A DNA stretch of 64,000 nt from UBA1351 sp963677625. GTDB lineage: Bacteria; Bacillota; Clostridia; Lachnospirales; Vallitaleaceae. The notes under the pieces are model-generated. The model did no database searches. It worked only from the letters and a program-made list of their open reading frames with translations, and was not told the origin of the DNA. Below are positions 37,356 through 45,689 of this stretch, piece by piece. Both the position numbers and the translations under genes were made by a program. How positions within the stretch are numbered: position 1 is the first letter of the stretch; the number at the start of each line of letters is the position of its first letter. The stretch spans positions 62,001-126,000 of the forward strand of contig CAXXSW010000003.1 in the NCBI GenBank assembly GCA_963677625.2, given 5' to 3'.

Positions 37356-37625
37356 TTGGATTTCAATCAATTTAACGATGATATTTACGATGATAAATTC
37401 GACGCAACCTATCGTTTTCTGAAATCCGGTCTATCCGGAAACCTTGATCACGATATATTTACATTAAACCAAACTCTAGATACCTTATGGATCTATTATG
37501 GTAACAATCAAAGCGGAAGAGGTGATATTGCCCAGATGAAAATCGAGGCTGAGATTGCCGCTACTGAACTAATGCTTTTTGAACTTAGAGAAAAAAAAGC
37601 TGCAATATTAAAAGAAGTCTCATGA
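37356..37625 (+). CDS. Small acidic hypothetical protein
   Basis: An 89-residue protein. I choose the TTG 8 nt after AAAGGAG; the GTG nine bases earlier overlaps that binding site. The protein is acidic and helical (DIYDDKFDATYRFLKSG, then QMKIEAEIAATELMLFELREKKAAIL, a likely coiled coil). I do not recognise a family. A terminator follows it. The clear binding site and its own terminator make it a real gene. Confidence 0.7.
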   Translation: MDFNQFNDDIYDDKFDATYRFLKSGLSGNLDHDIFTLNQTLDTLWIYYGNNQSGRGDIAQMKIEAEIAATELMLFELREKKAAILKEVS

Positions 37626-37666
37626 TTGATTATTCTTGTTCATAATGAGCAAAATCCATCATTATA

Positions 37667-37707
37667 AAAGCTGCTGTAGGACATGGTCTCCCACAGCAGC
37701 TTTATTT
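37667..37707. terminator. Bidirectional terminator
   Basis: AAAGCTGCTGT pairs perfectly with ACAGCAGCTTT over a 15-nt loop. On the minus strand TTTTATAAT follows, and on the plus strand ATTTAAT. It serves the convergent small ORF and aldo/keto reductase gene. Confidence 0.85.
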
Positions 37708-37713
37708 AATAAA

Positions 37714-38565
37714 CTAAAAGGTTCGTAGATCAGGATTAGTGGACTTACCAGCCACATCATCTAAATCATCAATAAGCTTCATATTCTCTTGGCTAAGTAC
37801 AAAGTCAAAGACTTCTCCATTGGCATATATTCTCTCAGGTGTTACTGATTTAGGAAGTGGAAGATATCCATGTTGTAAACTCCAACGGATACAAACCTTA
37901 GCCACACTTGTATCATATTGGTCTGCAATATCCTTTAGGACATCAACATCCATAACTTTTCCGGTTCCCAAGGGGCTATAAGCTTCAAGAAGTATATCCT
38001 TCTCCTTACAGTAATCAATTAATCCAAGATCATGATCACCTGGACAAATACGAATCTGATTGACATGTGGTACGATTTTAGCAGTTTTCAATAGTGCTTC
38101 CAAATGATGTTTCCAAAAGTTACTAACACCAATGGCCTTAATTTTACCTTGTTCATAAAGCTCTTCCATAGCCTTCCATGATCCTGCATTCTTTTCTTCC
38201 CATTGATCACGAATTGCCAGAGGATTGGGCCAATGTATTAGGAATAAGTCCAAATAATCGGTGTCCAACCTTTTTAAACAAGCATCAAAAGCTGCCAAGG
38301 TTTCTTCATAACCATGAGCATCATTCCAAACTTTACTGGTTAGAAAAATCTCTTCCCTACTTAAGCCGCTGTCTTTAATAGCTCGTCCCACACTTTCCTC
38401 ATTACCATAAGCAGCTGCTGTATCTATATGTCTATATCCGGCCTCTAAAGCTGTCTTAACCGCTTTATATCCGACATCATCATTAGGGGTTTGCCATGTA
38501 CCAAATCCAATGATGGGAATCTTCACTCCATTACTTAAAGTATATGTATCTTTTAAATGATTCAT
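37714..38565 (-). CDS. Aldo/keto reductase
   Basis: A 283-residue AKR barrel. AGGAGG lies before two adjacent ATGs and favours the second. The catalytic tetrad is visible: Asp in HIDTAAAYG, Tyr in the same stretch, Lys in LTSKVW and His in LIHWPNP. The NADPH site is marked by the late LPKSVTPERI segment. It belongs to the 2,5-diketogluconate/methylglyoxal reductase type of AKR5-like enzymes; the physiological substrate is not known. Confidence 0.93.
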   Translation of the reverse strand: MNHLKDTYTLSNGVKIPIIGFGTWQTPNDDVGYKAVKTALEAGYRHIDTAAAYGNEESVGRAIKDSGLSREEIFLTSKVWNDAHGYEETLAAFDACLKRLDTDYLDLFLIHWPNPLAIRDQWEEKNAGSWKAMEELYEQGKIKAIGVSNFWKHHLEALLKTAKIVPHVNQIRICPGDHDLGLIDYCKEKDILLEAYSPLGTGKVMDVDVLKDIADQYDTSVAKVCIRWSLQHGYLPLPKSVTPERIYANGEVFDFVLSQENMKLIDDLDDVAGKSTNPDLRTF

Positions 38566-38694
38566 CATTTTCCTCCTATATCATATTGAAAATTGAAAAG
38601 CAGTAAATGAACCGCTTTCAATTAAGAACTATTTTCAATACCATTATAGAAGTCTCCAGTCATAAAGTCAAATGCCAAAATCGTCTGTCGCCTA

Positions 38695-38919
38695 TCACCC
38701 TCCACCCACTGGTGGAAAGATGCTAACCACATCTTGATCTTCAATCTCCTGGTCTATCTTGGCTCCCCTACCATTAATCATAATAATAGCAACCTCTTCT
38801 TGACCAATACCTATTTCCTCAAGTATATATGCCGTGGTTCCCTGTTCAGGTAATTCCATCGTCATTATTTTTTCCCGATTATTCCTAAGAGTTGCAAATA
38901 ATTTTACTGTAACCGTCAC
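38695..38919 (-). CDS. MoaD/ThiS family sulfur carrier
   Basis: A 74-residue ubiquitin-like protein starting with GTG, which overlaps the previous stop as GTGA. It ends in PPVGGG, so the C-terminal Gly-Gly needed for thiocarboxylation is present. It sits third in the aor operon, where such a carrier would give dithiolene sulfur to molybdopterin, the cofactor scaffold of the aldehyde oxidoreductase. No MoeB-like activating enzyme is in the window. Confidence 0.9.
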   Translation of the reverse strand: MTVTVKLFATLRNNREKIMTMELPEQGTTAYILEEIGIGQEEVAIIMINGRGAKIDQEIEDQDVVSIFPPVGGG

Positions 38920-39248
38920 GATTCAGACTCCTTGTCCTTTCCTTTAATCTTAAAGCTAGATTCATTCCCTTCATTTTTACCATAAAATCCTAAAGCAATT
39001 CGGTAAGGACCTGGACAACCAGGTGGTAAAAAAGCCACCCGGTCACCAGGATGAATCACATATGAAAGTTCCTGAACAAAGCCATTAACAAAGATGACTT
39101 CAATATCATCTCGTTCGATACCCATCTCAATGGATAAGTCCAAACCGCTCATTGGCTTATCTATAGTGTAATAAAAAGGCATAGAGCCATACTTCTTTCT
39201 TAAAAACCTGTCTAATTGAAGAAAACCTCTAACCTCCAATTGTCTCAT
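38916..39248 (-). CDS. Ubiquitin-fold MoaD/ThiS-like protein
   Basis: A 110-residue protein starting at the ATG two bases after the aor stop codon; a TTG further up is less likely. The middle (GLDLSIEMGIERDDIEVIFVNGFVQELSYVIHPGDRVAFLPP) has the beta-grasp order of MoaD/ThiS and of Mut7-C ubiquitin-like domains. Past GCPGPYR it has a charged tail in place of a terminal Gly-Gly, so it cannot be a simple sulfur carrier. It lies between aor and the true MoaD-like gene, probably aiding cofactor assembly or docking. Confidence 0.75.
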   Translation of the reverse strand: MRQLEVRGFLQLDRFLRKKYGSMPFYYTIDKPMSGLDLSIEMGIERDDIEVIFVNGFVQELSYVIHPGDRVAFLPPGCPGPYRIALGFYGKNEGNESSFKIKGKDKESES

Positions 39249-39249
39249 A

Positions 39250-40989
39250 TTAGAACTTAAGAACCTGATCAATCTCTTCAGGTGTAAAATCCCATACTAC
39301 ATTATGAGGCTCAATTGGTTCGTATTCCATAAACTCAGGTAATCGGTCATGTGCATTAGTAAAACCTGCACGTCTATTAAAATCAAGTTCAGTCTTAAGA
39401 ACCGTTTTACCTAATTCATCAACATCATCGGCTGTAAGTTCAAGGCCATACTGAGCATTAATCATATCAATAAGGGCCTGGTATCCGCCTGGATTATCAG
39501 CGATACCAAAGTACACAAATAGGCACATCCCCGTACTGTCAACTGCCGCTGTTCCAATCTGCATAGCTCTTGCATACTCAATTTGTCCATCCTTTTTAAG
39601 AGGATCCAAGTCGGCACCGACTTTCAGAATATTACCTGAAATACAATAGCCTGCTGTATGGTCCGCACCCATGGTTGTCGTTGCATAAGTTAAGCCAATA
39701 CCTTTGACAGCCCTTGGATCGTAGGCTGGTATTGCCTGATCCTTAACTACCGGTGTCCTAAAGAGTCCACATACCTTACCAACAATAGCTGTTCCACCAC
39801 CAATAATTCTTGCAAGGGGGGTAGGTTTTGCCATATCTTTAACTATTTCAAGTACCCTTTGTCCATCTCCCCATGGAATTAATCCACCTTCCATTGCTGT
39901 AGCAACAGCAACTGCTGTTTCTATACTATCCACTCCAATATCATCCATGGCACGATCAATGTAAGCTATTGTATCCAAGTCTTTAATACCACCGTCTGCG
40001 CCTAGCCCCCAAATAGTTTCATATTCAAATCCACTAGTAATATACTTACCCTGCTTATCAGGATACCATTGAGAACATCTAATGATACATCCTTTATGGC
40101 AACCATGAGAAACCTTGCCGTCTCCACCTCTCTCTGAGATAGTAGCATTCAAGGTTTCACCAGAAATATTATCATTATAGTCAATGCGACCAGCAGTGAA
40201 ATTATTGGCAGGTAAGCCTCCTGCTTCATTCAAAATATTAACCAAAACGTCCGTACCATAGGCAGCAAGGCCTTGACCTGCAACTGGGTGGTCTAAAAGA
40301 GCTTTGGCAAAAACCTTAGAAGCAGCCTTAAATTTGTCAGGATCTACGACTGCCACCTTACCGGCACCAGTTGGATCAATAATAATGGCCTTAACTTTTT
40401 TAGATCCAAGAACTGCACCCAGACCTCCACGACCTGCACTACGGATATTACCATCCGGATCTTTAAAGGAAATATTAGCCGAAGGAAATCTATACTCACC
40501 GGCAGGACCTACTATGGCAATACCAACATGAGCTCCATAGGTTTCACTAAGTTTAGAAATAGCTTCGTAGTTGCCCATTCCTCCAAGAAGATTACTCGGA
40601 CACTCGTCAATTGAAACACCCTCCATGGAAATCTTGAGGATGTAAAATTTATCTTCTTTGGGCATTCCTTCAATTGTAAAAGCCTTAATCCCCATTTTCG
40701 CCAACATTTGAGAGGATGAACCTCCAGTGTTAGATTCTTTAATGGTACCGGTAAGAGGGCTTTTAGAGCCAACGGACATCCTGCCTGAATTAGGTGCACT
40801 GGTACCAGATAAAAGACCTGGTGCAAAAACAAGTTTATTATTTTTTCCTAGGGGATGACAGATAGGATTCACTTCTTCATTGACAAAGGTAGAGGTCAGG
40901 GCCCTACCTCCCAATCCTGCATATTTAGCAGGTACATCAGTGACTGAGCTTTCCATTGTCGTCATGTTAATACGAATAAATTTTTGCAT
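39250..40989 (-). CDS. aor: Aldehyde:ferredoxin oxidoreductase (tungsten type)
   Basis: A 579-residue AOR-family enzyme. The N-terminal domain carries the bis-pterin contacts (GRALTSTFVNEE, NSGRMSVGSKSPLTG, SAGRGGLGAVLGSK). The cluster-binding cysteines are in GCHKGCIIRCS near residue 295, with a later Cys in DSTGMCLF. These enzymes oxidise aldehydes to acids and pass electrons to ferredoxin, using a tungsten or molybdenum pterin and a 4Fe-4S cluster. AGGAGG lies 8 nt before the ATG. It is followed by two ubiquitin-fold genes and preceded by a Moco/Tuco-type riboswitch. It may detoxify aldehydes or reduce acids in fermentation. Confidence 0.93.
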   Translation of the reverse strand: MQKFIRINMTTMESSVTDVPAKYAGLGGRALTSTFVNEEVNPICHPLGKNNKLVFAPGLLSGTSAPNSGRMSVGSKSPLTGTIKESNTGGSSSQMLAKMGIKAFTIEGMPKEDKFYILKISMEGVSIDECPSNLLGGMGNYEAISKLSETYGAHVGIAIVGPAGEYRFPSANISFKDPDGNIRSAGRGGLGAVLGSKKVKAIIIDPTGAGKVAVVDPDKFKAASKVFAKALLDHPVAGQGLAAYGTDVLVNILNEAGGLPANNFTAGRIDYNDNISGETLNATISERGGDGKVSHGCHKGCIIRCSQWYPDKQGKYITSGFEYETIWGLGADGGIKDLDTIAYIDRAMDDIGVDSIETAVAVATAMEGGLIPWGDGQRVLEIVKDMAKPTPLARIIGGGTAIVGKVCGLFRTPVVKDQAIPAYDPRAVKGIGLTYATTTMGADHTAGYCISGNILKVGADLDPLKKDGQIEYARAMQIGTAAVDSTGMCLFVYFGIADNPGGYQALIDMINAQYGLELTADDVDELGKTVLKTELDFNRRAGFTNAHDRLPEFMEYEPIEPHNVVWDFTPEEIDQVLKF

Positions 40990-41044
40990 TAAAAATACCT
41001 CCTGTGGTTGTTGACCCTCATAGGTCTAATAAGGAAATTTTACC

Positions 41045-41149
41045 GTTACGTCATTCCTTTCCAAACACGGGAGGCAGTTCAGTTTCCTAAGCTACCTATC
41101 GGTCAGTTATCATAGCACAGCCTTAGAGACACTGACTCGGATTCGTAAC
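41045..41149 (-). promoter_or_regulatory. Moco/Tuco-type riboswitch candidate before aor
   Basis: Read on the minus strand, the leader of aor opens with GTTACG, which pairs with CGTAAC at its end to close the element. Inside are GTCAGT/ACTGAC arms and the run CTGCCTCCCG then TTTGGAAAGG, which matches my memory of the molybdenum-cofactor RNA motif core. That motif is known upstream of molybdopterin and tungstopterin genes in many bacteria, including AOR genes. The downstream AGGAGG start site could be sequestered by the CCTCC stretch. The assignment is by eye and needs a covariance search. Confidence 0.7.
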
Positions 41150-41243
41150 AACTTGACTTTCAAGCTATATAATATATATTACTAGAAAATTCTGAAAAAA
41201 TCTATCTGTTTTTTCAAAAAAGTAGTCTCTTTTTCAGCAAAAC

Positions 41244-41272
41244 TTGTTCAATTTCTAGCCATATGGTAGAAT
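41244..41272 (+). promoter_or_regulatory. Promoter of the AraC-type gene
   Basis: TTGTTC and TAGAAT separated by 17 bp, about 30 bp before the ATG; a GAGGAGG binding site follows. It is a reasonable sigma-A promoter divergent from aor. Confidence 0.5.
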
Positions 41273-41302
41273 ATACCTAGTTATTCAGAGGAGGTCTTAT
41301 AT

Positions 41303-42160
41303 ATGTTGCACAATTTCCAGCGATGCCTTGAACAAAACTCGGGTTACGAAACAGACAATGTTAAAGTCCTATATTATGATCTGGAAAAAGGATATCAGGG
41401 AATCTACCGTTCTTATGAATATCACAGGGTCTGCACCATTCTTGATGGCTCTAAACACGTATCCATTAACAAAGGCAAGGAATTCATATACAGTCCAAAT
41501 GAGTTTCTCCTTTTACCTCCCCATTCAAGCGTCGAAATGTCTATAGAAGAAGACACTAAAGCTCTTGTATATGAAATCAGTGATCAGGTTATTTCATCTA
41601 TGATTGATAAGGTTCAGTACAATGTAAACCAAGATATTACACTTGAAGACAGAAACCATATACATACTCATGATTTTTCATCTATAGCCTCTCCTATATA
41701 CCAAATCAACACCACTCTTCAAGAACAAGATCATGACAAGCATATACTAATTGATTTACTGACCCAAGAGTTGGTTTATCATATGATTAAGCGTAATTAT
41801 ATCCATAATGTCTATACGTCAGATCAAACCAATCCCATTAAATATGCCATCCACTATCTTCACCAACATATTAAGGATAATATATCGATTACAGAATTAG
41901 CCTACCAGATGAACCTATCACCTTCGCATTTTTCTTCCCTCTTTAAAAATGCCACTGGAATAAGCCCCAAAGCCTATCTAAGTATGCTCAAACTAAAAAA
42001 AGCCAAGCAACTGCTTGAAACTAAAACAGTAACAGAGGTGGCCTATGAACTAGGTTATGAGAATATTTCATATTTTATTCATCTCTTCAAAAAGGAATAT
42101 GGTACTACACCAAAAAAGTACAAAATGTCCGCTTCCCATACGAGAACGATTGTCAAATAA
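41303..42160 (+). CDS. AraC family transcriptional regulator
   Basis: A 285-residue regulator. The N-terminal 150 residues have a cupin-like sensor shape (SINKGKEFIYSPNEFLLLPPHSSVEM). The C-terminal 100 residues carry two helix-turn-helix units: ISITELAYQMNLSPSHFSSLFK and VTEVAYELGYENISYFIHLFKKEYGTTPKKY, the AraC signature. It is divergent from the aor operon across 313 bp, so aor or an aldehyde-responsive set is a possible target, but no operator is visible. Confidence 0.92.
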   Translation: MLHNFQRCLEQNSGYETDNVKVLYYDLEKGYQGIYRSYEYHRVCTILDGSKHVSINKGKEFIYSPNEFLLLPPHSSVEMSIEEDTKALVYEISDQVISSMIDKVQYNVNQDITLEDRNHIHTHDFSSIASPIYQINTTLQEQDHDKHILIDLLTQELVYHMIKRNYIHNVYTSDQTNPIKYAIHYLHQHIKDNISITELAYQMNLSPSHFSSLFKNATGISPKAYLSMLKLKKAKQLLETKTVTEVAYELGYENISYFIHLFKKEYGTTPKKYKMSASHTRTIVK

Positions 42161-42224
42161 AAATAAATCCTGTATAATTTTTATGACACTATTTTAATTT
42201 AGCCCCCTATTATAAAGGAGCCAT

Positions 42225-42671
42225 ATGGATAAAACGATTCAGGACTTTCAAAAAGAAGAAGCCATTAAGTGTTTTAACGAATGTTGGAATCTTATAGACA
42301 AGGAAAACAGAACACCTGAAGACGATCTTATGATGATTCACTGTGCGCATGCTTCACGTTATCTATGGGGACAGGTTGGTCAACCTATTCACTTTGAACG
42401 CGGAGAATGGCAGATTTCTAAGGTTTATAGCATACTTGGAAAGGGCGATCAAGCTCTTTATCACGCTAATGCTTGTTTGACAATTTGCATAGATCAGGAA
42501 ATCAAGGATTTTGATATTACCTTTGCATATGAGGCTATGGCTAATGCCTACAAAGTACTTGGCAATACTGAAATGGTAGATCATTACAAGGAAAAAGCCT
42601 ATAATTGCTTAGATGATATAAAGGACAAAGGTGATAGAGATTATGCTAAGTCCGAACTAGATAAGATTTAA
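42225..42671 (+). CDS. Conserved hypothetical TPR-like protein
   Basis: A 148-residue protein with an AAAGGAG site. Helix pairs (CAHASRYLWGQV, ERGEWQISKVYSILGKGDQALYHANACL, ITFAYEAMANAYKVLGNTEMVDHYKEKA) give a TPR-like repeat. Close relatives occur widely in Firmicutes, without a known function. The fully conserved SRYLWGQVGQP and ERGEWQIS stretches suggest a small-molecule or protein-binding groove. It follows the AraC gene by 64 bp on the same strand and may share its transcript. Confidence 0.8.
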   Translation: MDKTIQDFQKEEAIKCFNECWNLIDKENRTPEDDLMMIHCAHASRYLWGQVGQPIHFERGEWQISKVYSILGKGDQALYHANACLTICIDQEIKDFDITFAYEAMANAYKVLGNTEMVDHYKEKAYNCLDDIKDKGDRDYAKSELDKI

Positions 42672-42738
42672 TTTTTTATCAATTAAAAATATTAAACTAT
42701 ACACCTACTTAAAATGTAGTTTTCGGCGGGAAAGTTCT

Positions 42739-43809
42739 CTATTTATACACTAGTTTGAACTCTTCAAGAACAACAAGCATCTTATCATTAAAAGGAATGC
42801 CATAGGCCTTTAACTCTTCACTAAAGGCCTGGCGGTGAACCCGTCTCCAGTAGTCAAGGGATAAGTCTCCTTCTCCTTCTTTTTCAGCAAACACACCATC
42901 TACTTCTTCAAAAGCCATTAACTTAACATTGGAAGTTTGGATAATACATCTTTCTCTTCCAGATCCATCCAAGATTACGCTGTACTCACCAGCTCTTGGT
43001 ATCGTTTCTTTTTCGATCTCATAAAGACGATAAAGAGATGTAGTTGCCCTCTTTTTCTCCTGAAGAACAAGGTCTACCAACTCATCAGCAACTTCTTTAC
43101 TTGAACCAAAAGACCATCGATCAAATTTAGTTTCGTCAATAGCCCTATTATCAACAAATTGCTGCCATAAGCGAGATTGACTATTCTTGATAGCTTCTTC
43201 ACTCTCTTTTTCCTTAAGTTCTCTTCTATATTCATGTAAGGCCTTACTTCGTTTTGAAGAGACCATGGCAATAATCAATCCGCCACCGCCAAGTCCACCA
43301 AACAAAAAGATCATAAAAAACAATATAATCCTTACTAAACCACTCCCAAACCCATTTTGAATAGATAAAACAGCATCTGGTCCCTCATTATTCAAATACC
43401 AGATATCAACCATAACATGGGCATCTTCTTCTAAACTAAAAGCCCAAATAGAATATCCCTCTCGATTACCCATAGTGTAGGTTGAAGAAGCAGTGGGTTG
43501 TTTTATCTCAATATATTCTTCCAATTCATAATCATATACTGACATCCTCAATTCAGAAATATCTGCATTTAAGGTTTGGTAAAATTTACCGTCAATCTCT
43601 GACTTGTATTCATGAAAAACAGTATAGTTACCAGCTTCCAAAAAAAATTCATTGCTAGCAGGAACGATAAGACGAAGACTATGGTCATTTATCTTCAATA
43701 ATCCTATAACCATAGTTAAGATAGCCATCACTATACCTGCTACTGCAAAAACTACAGCAATGCCATAATATACCTTACTAGGTCCAAGTTTTTTCCTTTG
43801 ATCACTCAT
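42739..43809 (-). CDS. Hypothetical membrane protein
   Basis: A 356-residue protein starting at the ATG after AGGATAATA. The N-terminus has one hydrophobic segment (about 10-32), then an extracytoplasmic beta-rich part (about 35-140), a second glycine-rich segment near 145-170 (IILFFMIFLFGGLGGGGLIIAMV) and a soluble cytoplasmic tail. I do not recognise a family. A Lys/Glu-rich helix follows the second membrane segment, as in small sensor-like proteins. Confidence 0.65.
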   Translation of the reverse strand: MSDQRKKLGPSKVYYGIAVVFAVAGIVMAILTMVIGLLKINDHSLRLIVPASNEFFLEAGNYTVFHEYKSEIDGKFYQTLNADISELRMSVYDYELEEYIEIKQPTASSTYTMGNREGYSIWAFSLEEDAHVMVDIWYLNNEGPDAVLSIQNGFGSGLVRIILFFMIFLFGGLGGGGLIIAMVSSKRSKALHEYRRELKEKESEEAIKNSQSRLWQQFVDNRAIDETKFDRWSFGSSKEVADELVDLVLQEKKRATTSLYRLYEIEKETIPRAGEYSVILDGSGRERCIIQTSNVKLMAFEEVDGVFAEKEGEGDLSLDYWRRVHRQAFSEELKAYGIPFNDKMLVVLEEFKLVYK

Positions 43810-43958
43810 TATTATCCTGCTCCTTATGCACATATTCATTTCATTATAACATATGACCTAAACCATTTCCAAAAATGGTCTTTCAGCCATGACTACTTGC
43901 CCTTCAAGGCTACTAACCCCTAGCAAATGTCATAAAATATAGCTCTCAAGCTAGAGAC

Positions 43959-44432
43959 TTATATTGCCCGCCAAACATCCAATGACATTTTTGCCCTATC
44001 CAATTCAAGACCACCTATCGTTACCGTCTCATGAACATCAATTTCAAAGCCAAACTTACTAAAGAATCCTTGAGCACTCAAACTAACATTTGCCGTTAAC
44101 ACCTTAATCTTCTTATGTATAGCTAACTCAATTATATAGTTCATTAAATACCTACCAACACCTTGTCCACTATGTCCACCTTTAACGAAGAAATGATCAA
44201 TATAACCATCAGCCTGCAAATCTGCATAACCAATGATTTCACCCTTGTCTTCAACAACAAATGGATTGATTCCTTGAATCCGCTTCATCCATTGTTCTTC
44301 CGATATATATCCACCAGCCCAGGCACTAAGTTGTTCTTCACTATAATAGTCTTTAGCATTATGATGTATAGATGTGTTGAATATCTGATACAAAATCATT
44401 TCTTCACCTGATTTATATCTTCTAATCTTCAT
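43959..44432 (-). CDS. GNAT N-acetyltransferase
   Basis: A 157-residue GNAT protein starting at the ATG after AGGAGGTGCTT; two upstream in-frame codons have no site. The acetyl-CoA loop is GGHSGQGVGRYLMNYI, after the strand HFFVKG, and the last strand region is SLSAQGFFSKFGFEI. The acceptor is unknown. It stands alone. Confidence 0.85.
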   Translation of the reverse strand: MKIRRYKSGEEMILYQIFNTSIHHNAKDYYSEEQLSAWAGGYISEEQWMKRIQGINPFVVEDKGEIIGYADLQADGYIDHFFVKGGHSGQGVGRYLMNYIIELAIHKKIKVLTANVSLSAQGFFSKFGFEIDVHETVTIGGLELDRAKMSLDVWRAI

Positions 44433-44645
44433 AAGCACCTCCTTTAGGTAGCGATACTATGAATAAATCTACTTCCCAATACCGCTCAAATAATGAATCT
44501 TCCTTATCCTACTTCTATTATACAGCACATACATGACTTGTAAATCCTAGTCATGTATGATCGAATAAATATAAAAGCCTAGTAATTCCTACTAATTCAT
44601 TAACATTTAATTCATAAAAGAGGCATATGGATGACACATTCGTAT
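44433..44645. other. Intergenic region without a visible gene
   Basis: About 210 bp of AT-rich sequence, part of a 528-bp gap before sodA. I see no ORF, RNA gene or strong repeat here; the rest of the gap holds the small RNA candidate and the Fur-like box. Confidence 0.6.
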
Positions 44646-44647
44646 CC

Positions 44648-44745
44648 TATAATAGACATGTAAGAACAAGTTACCTCTTACAATTAATACTCTCCCCCTC
44701 ATCCTTTTATAAGCACCTGGCTATTGCCAGGTGCTATTCTTGTTC
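44648..44745 (+). ncRNA. Candidate small RNA before sodA
   Basis: A TATAAT box (44648-44653) is followed by two hairpins, GTAAGA/TCTTAC (44660-44681) and a strong 10-bp stem AGCACCTGGC/GCCAGGTGCT with a TATT loop (44712-44735), then the T-rich tail ATTCTTGTTCT. This is the layout of a short RNA with its own terminator. No -35 box is clear. It may instead be the leader of sodA. Confidence 0.35.
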
Positions 44746-44858
44746 TATAGGAAAAATCTCTATTTGAATTTTATGAGTAGAAACATCTCATAAAATATCA
44801 AGGAAACAAAAATGTTCCTTGTATTTCATACTAACTCATGTTAGTCTAGGTTCATAAA

Positions 44859-44873
44859 TGATATTCATTCTCA
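44859..44873. promoter_or_regulatory. Fur-like box upstream of sodA
   Basis: TGATATTCATTCTCA matches the Fur 7-1-7 consensus TGATAATNATTATCA at 12 of the 14 defined positions. It lies about 90 bp before sodA. Iron control of a manganese-type SOD is well known in other bacteria; binding here is inferred. Confidence 0.5.
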
Positions 44874-44960
44874 TTTAGATGTTACATATAAATATATAAG
44901 ACCCTGCAAGAAGAGAGATAATCACTCTACTCCTTGCTCAATAACTTAGGAGGTACTATA

Positions 44961-45563
44961 ATGTCTTTTACTTTACCTGAATTAGCATATGAATATGATG
45001 CTTTAGAACCATACATTGATAAAAAAACCATGGAAATACATCACACAAAACACCATGATGGATATACAGCAAAACTAAATGCCGCCCTTAAAGAGTCTAC
45101 CCTTGATCTGACTATTGAAGAACTCCTTGAAAATCTGGAACAGTTACCAGAAAATATTCGAAGTGCAGTCCGTAACAATGGTGGCGGTTATTATAATCAT
45201 ACACTATTTTGGACCTTTCTATCTCCAAAAGGTGGCGGTCAGCCAGAAGGTCCATTAGGTCAAGCCCTAGAAAAAACCTTTGGCAGTTTTGAAAACTTCA
45301 AAGATAGTTTTAACCAAACTGCTCAAGAACGTTTTGGTTCCGGGTGGGCTTGGTTAGTCATCAAAGATGGTGTTCTGTCTCTTGAATCCACACCAAATCA
45401 AGACTCACCCATTAGCCAAGGTAAAAAAGTACTTTTGGGATTAGATGTATGGGAACATGCATATTATCTCAATTATCAAAACAAACGGCCTGATTATATT
45501 GCTGCCTTCTGGAATCTCGTTAATTGGGATGAAGTTTCTAAACGATATAATCAGTTTAAATAA
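44961..45563 (+). CDS. sodA: Superoxide dismutase, Mn/Fe type
   Basis: A 200-residue SOD starting at the ATG after AGGAGGTACTATA; an upstream in-frame start is unlikely. Metal ligands are His27 (EIHHTKHH), His80 (YYNHTLFW), Asp162 and His166 (LDVWEHAYY). Gln147 in PNQDSP sits where Mn-type enzymes carry their second-sphere glutamine. It converts superoxide to peroxide and oxygen in the cytosol, protecting an anaerobe during oxygen exposure. A terminator follows and a Fur-like box precedes it. Confidence 0.95.
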   Translation: MSFTLPELAYEYDALEPYIDKKTMEIHHTKHHDGYTAKLNAALKESTLDLTIEELLENLEQLPENIRSAVRNNGGGYYNHTLFWTFLSPKGGGQPEGPLGQALEKTFGSFENFKDSFNQTAQERFGSGWAWLVIKDGVLSLESTPNQDSPISQGKKVLLGLDVWEHAYYLNYQNKRPDYIAAFWNLVNWDEVSKRYNQFK

Positions 45564-45593
45564 TCCATCTTGCTATATGCAAACTCCTCCTGA

Positions 45594-45636
45594 AGAGCTG
45601 TTCACCTAGTCTTAACTAGTAGTGTCAGCTCTTTTT
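45594..45636 (+). terminator. Intrinsic terminator of sodA
   Basis: AGAGCTG pairs with CAGCTCT, and an inner CTAGT pairs with ACTAG. TTTTT follows on the plus strand. Confidence 0.85.
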
Positions 45637-45689
45637 GCAGGAAATATATATGCTAACAAAGACCTCAACACAAGATTTACTAGCTATAT

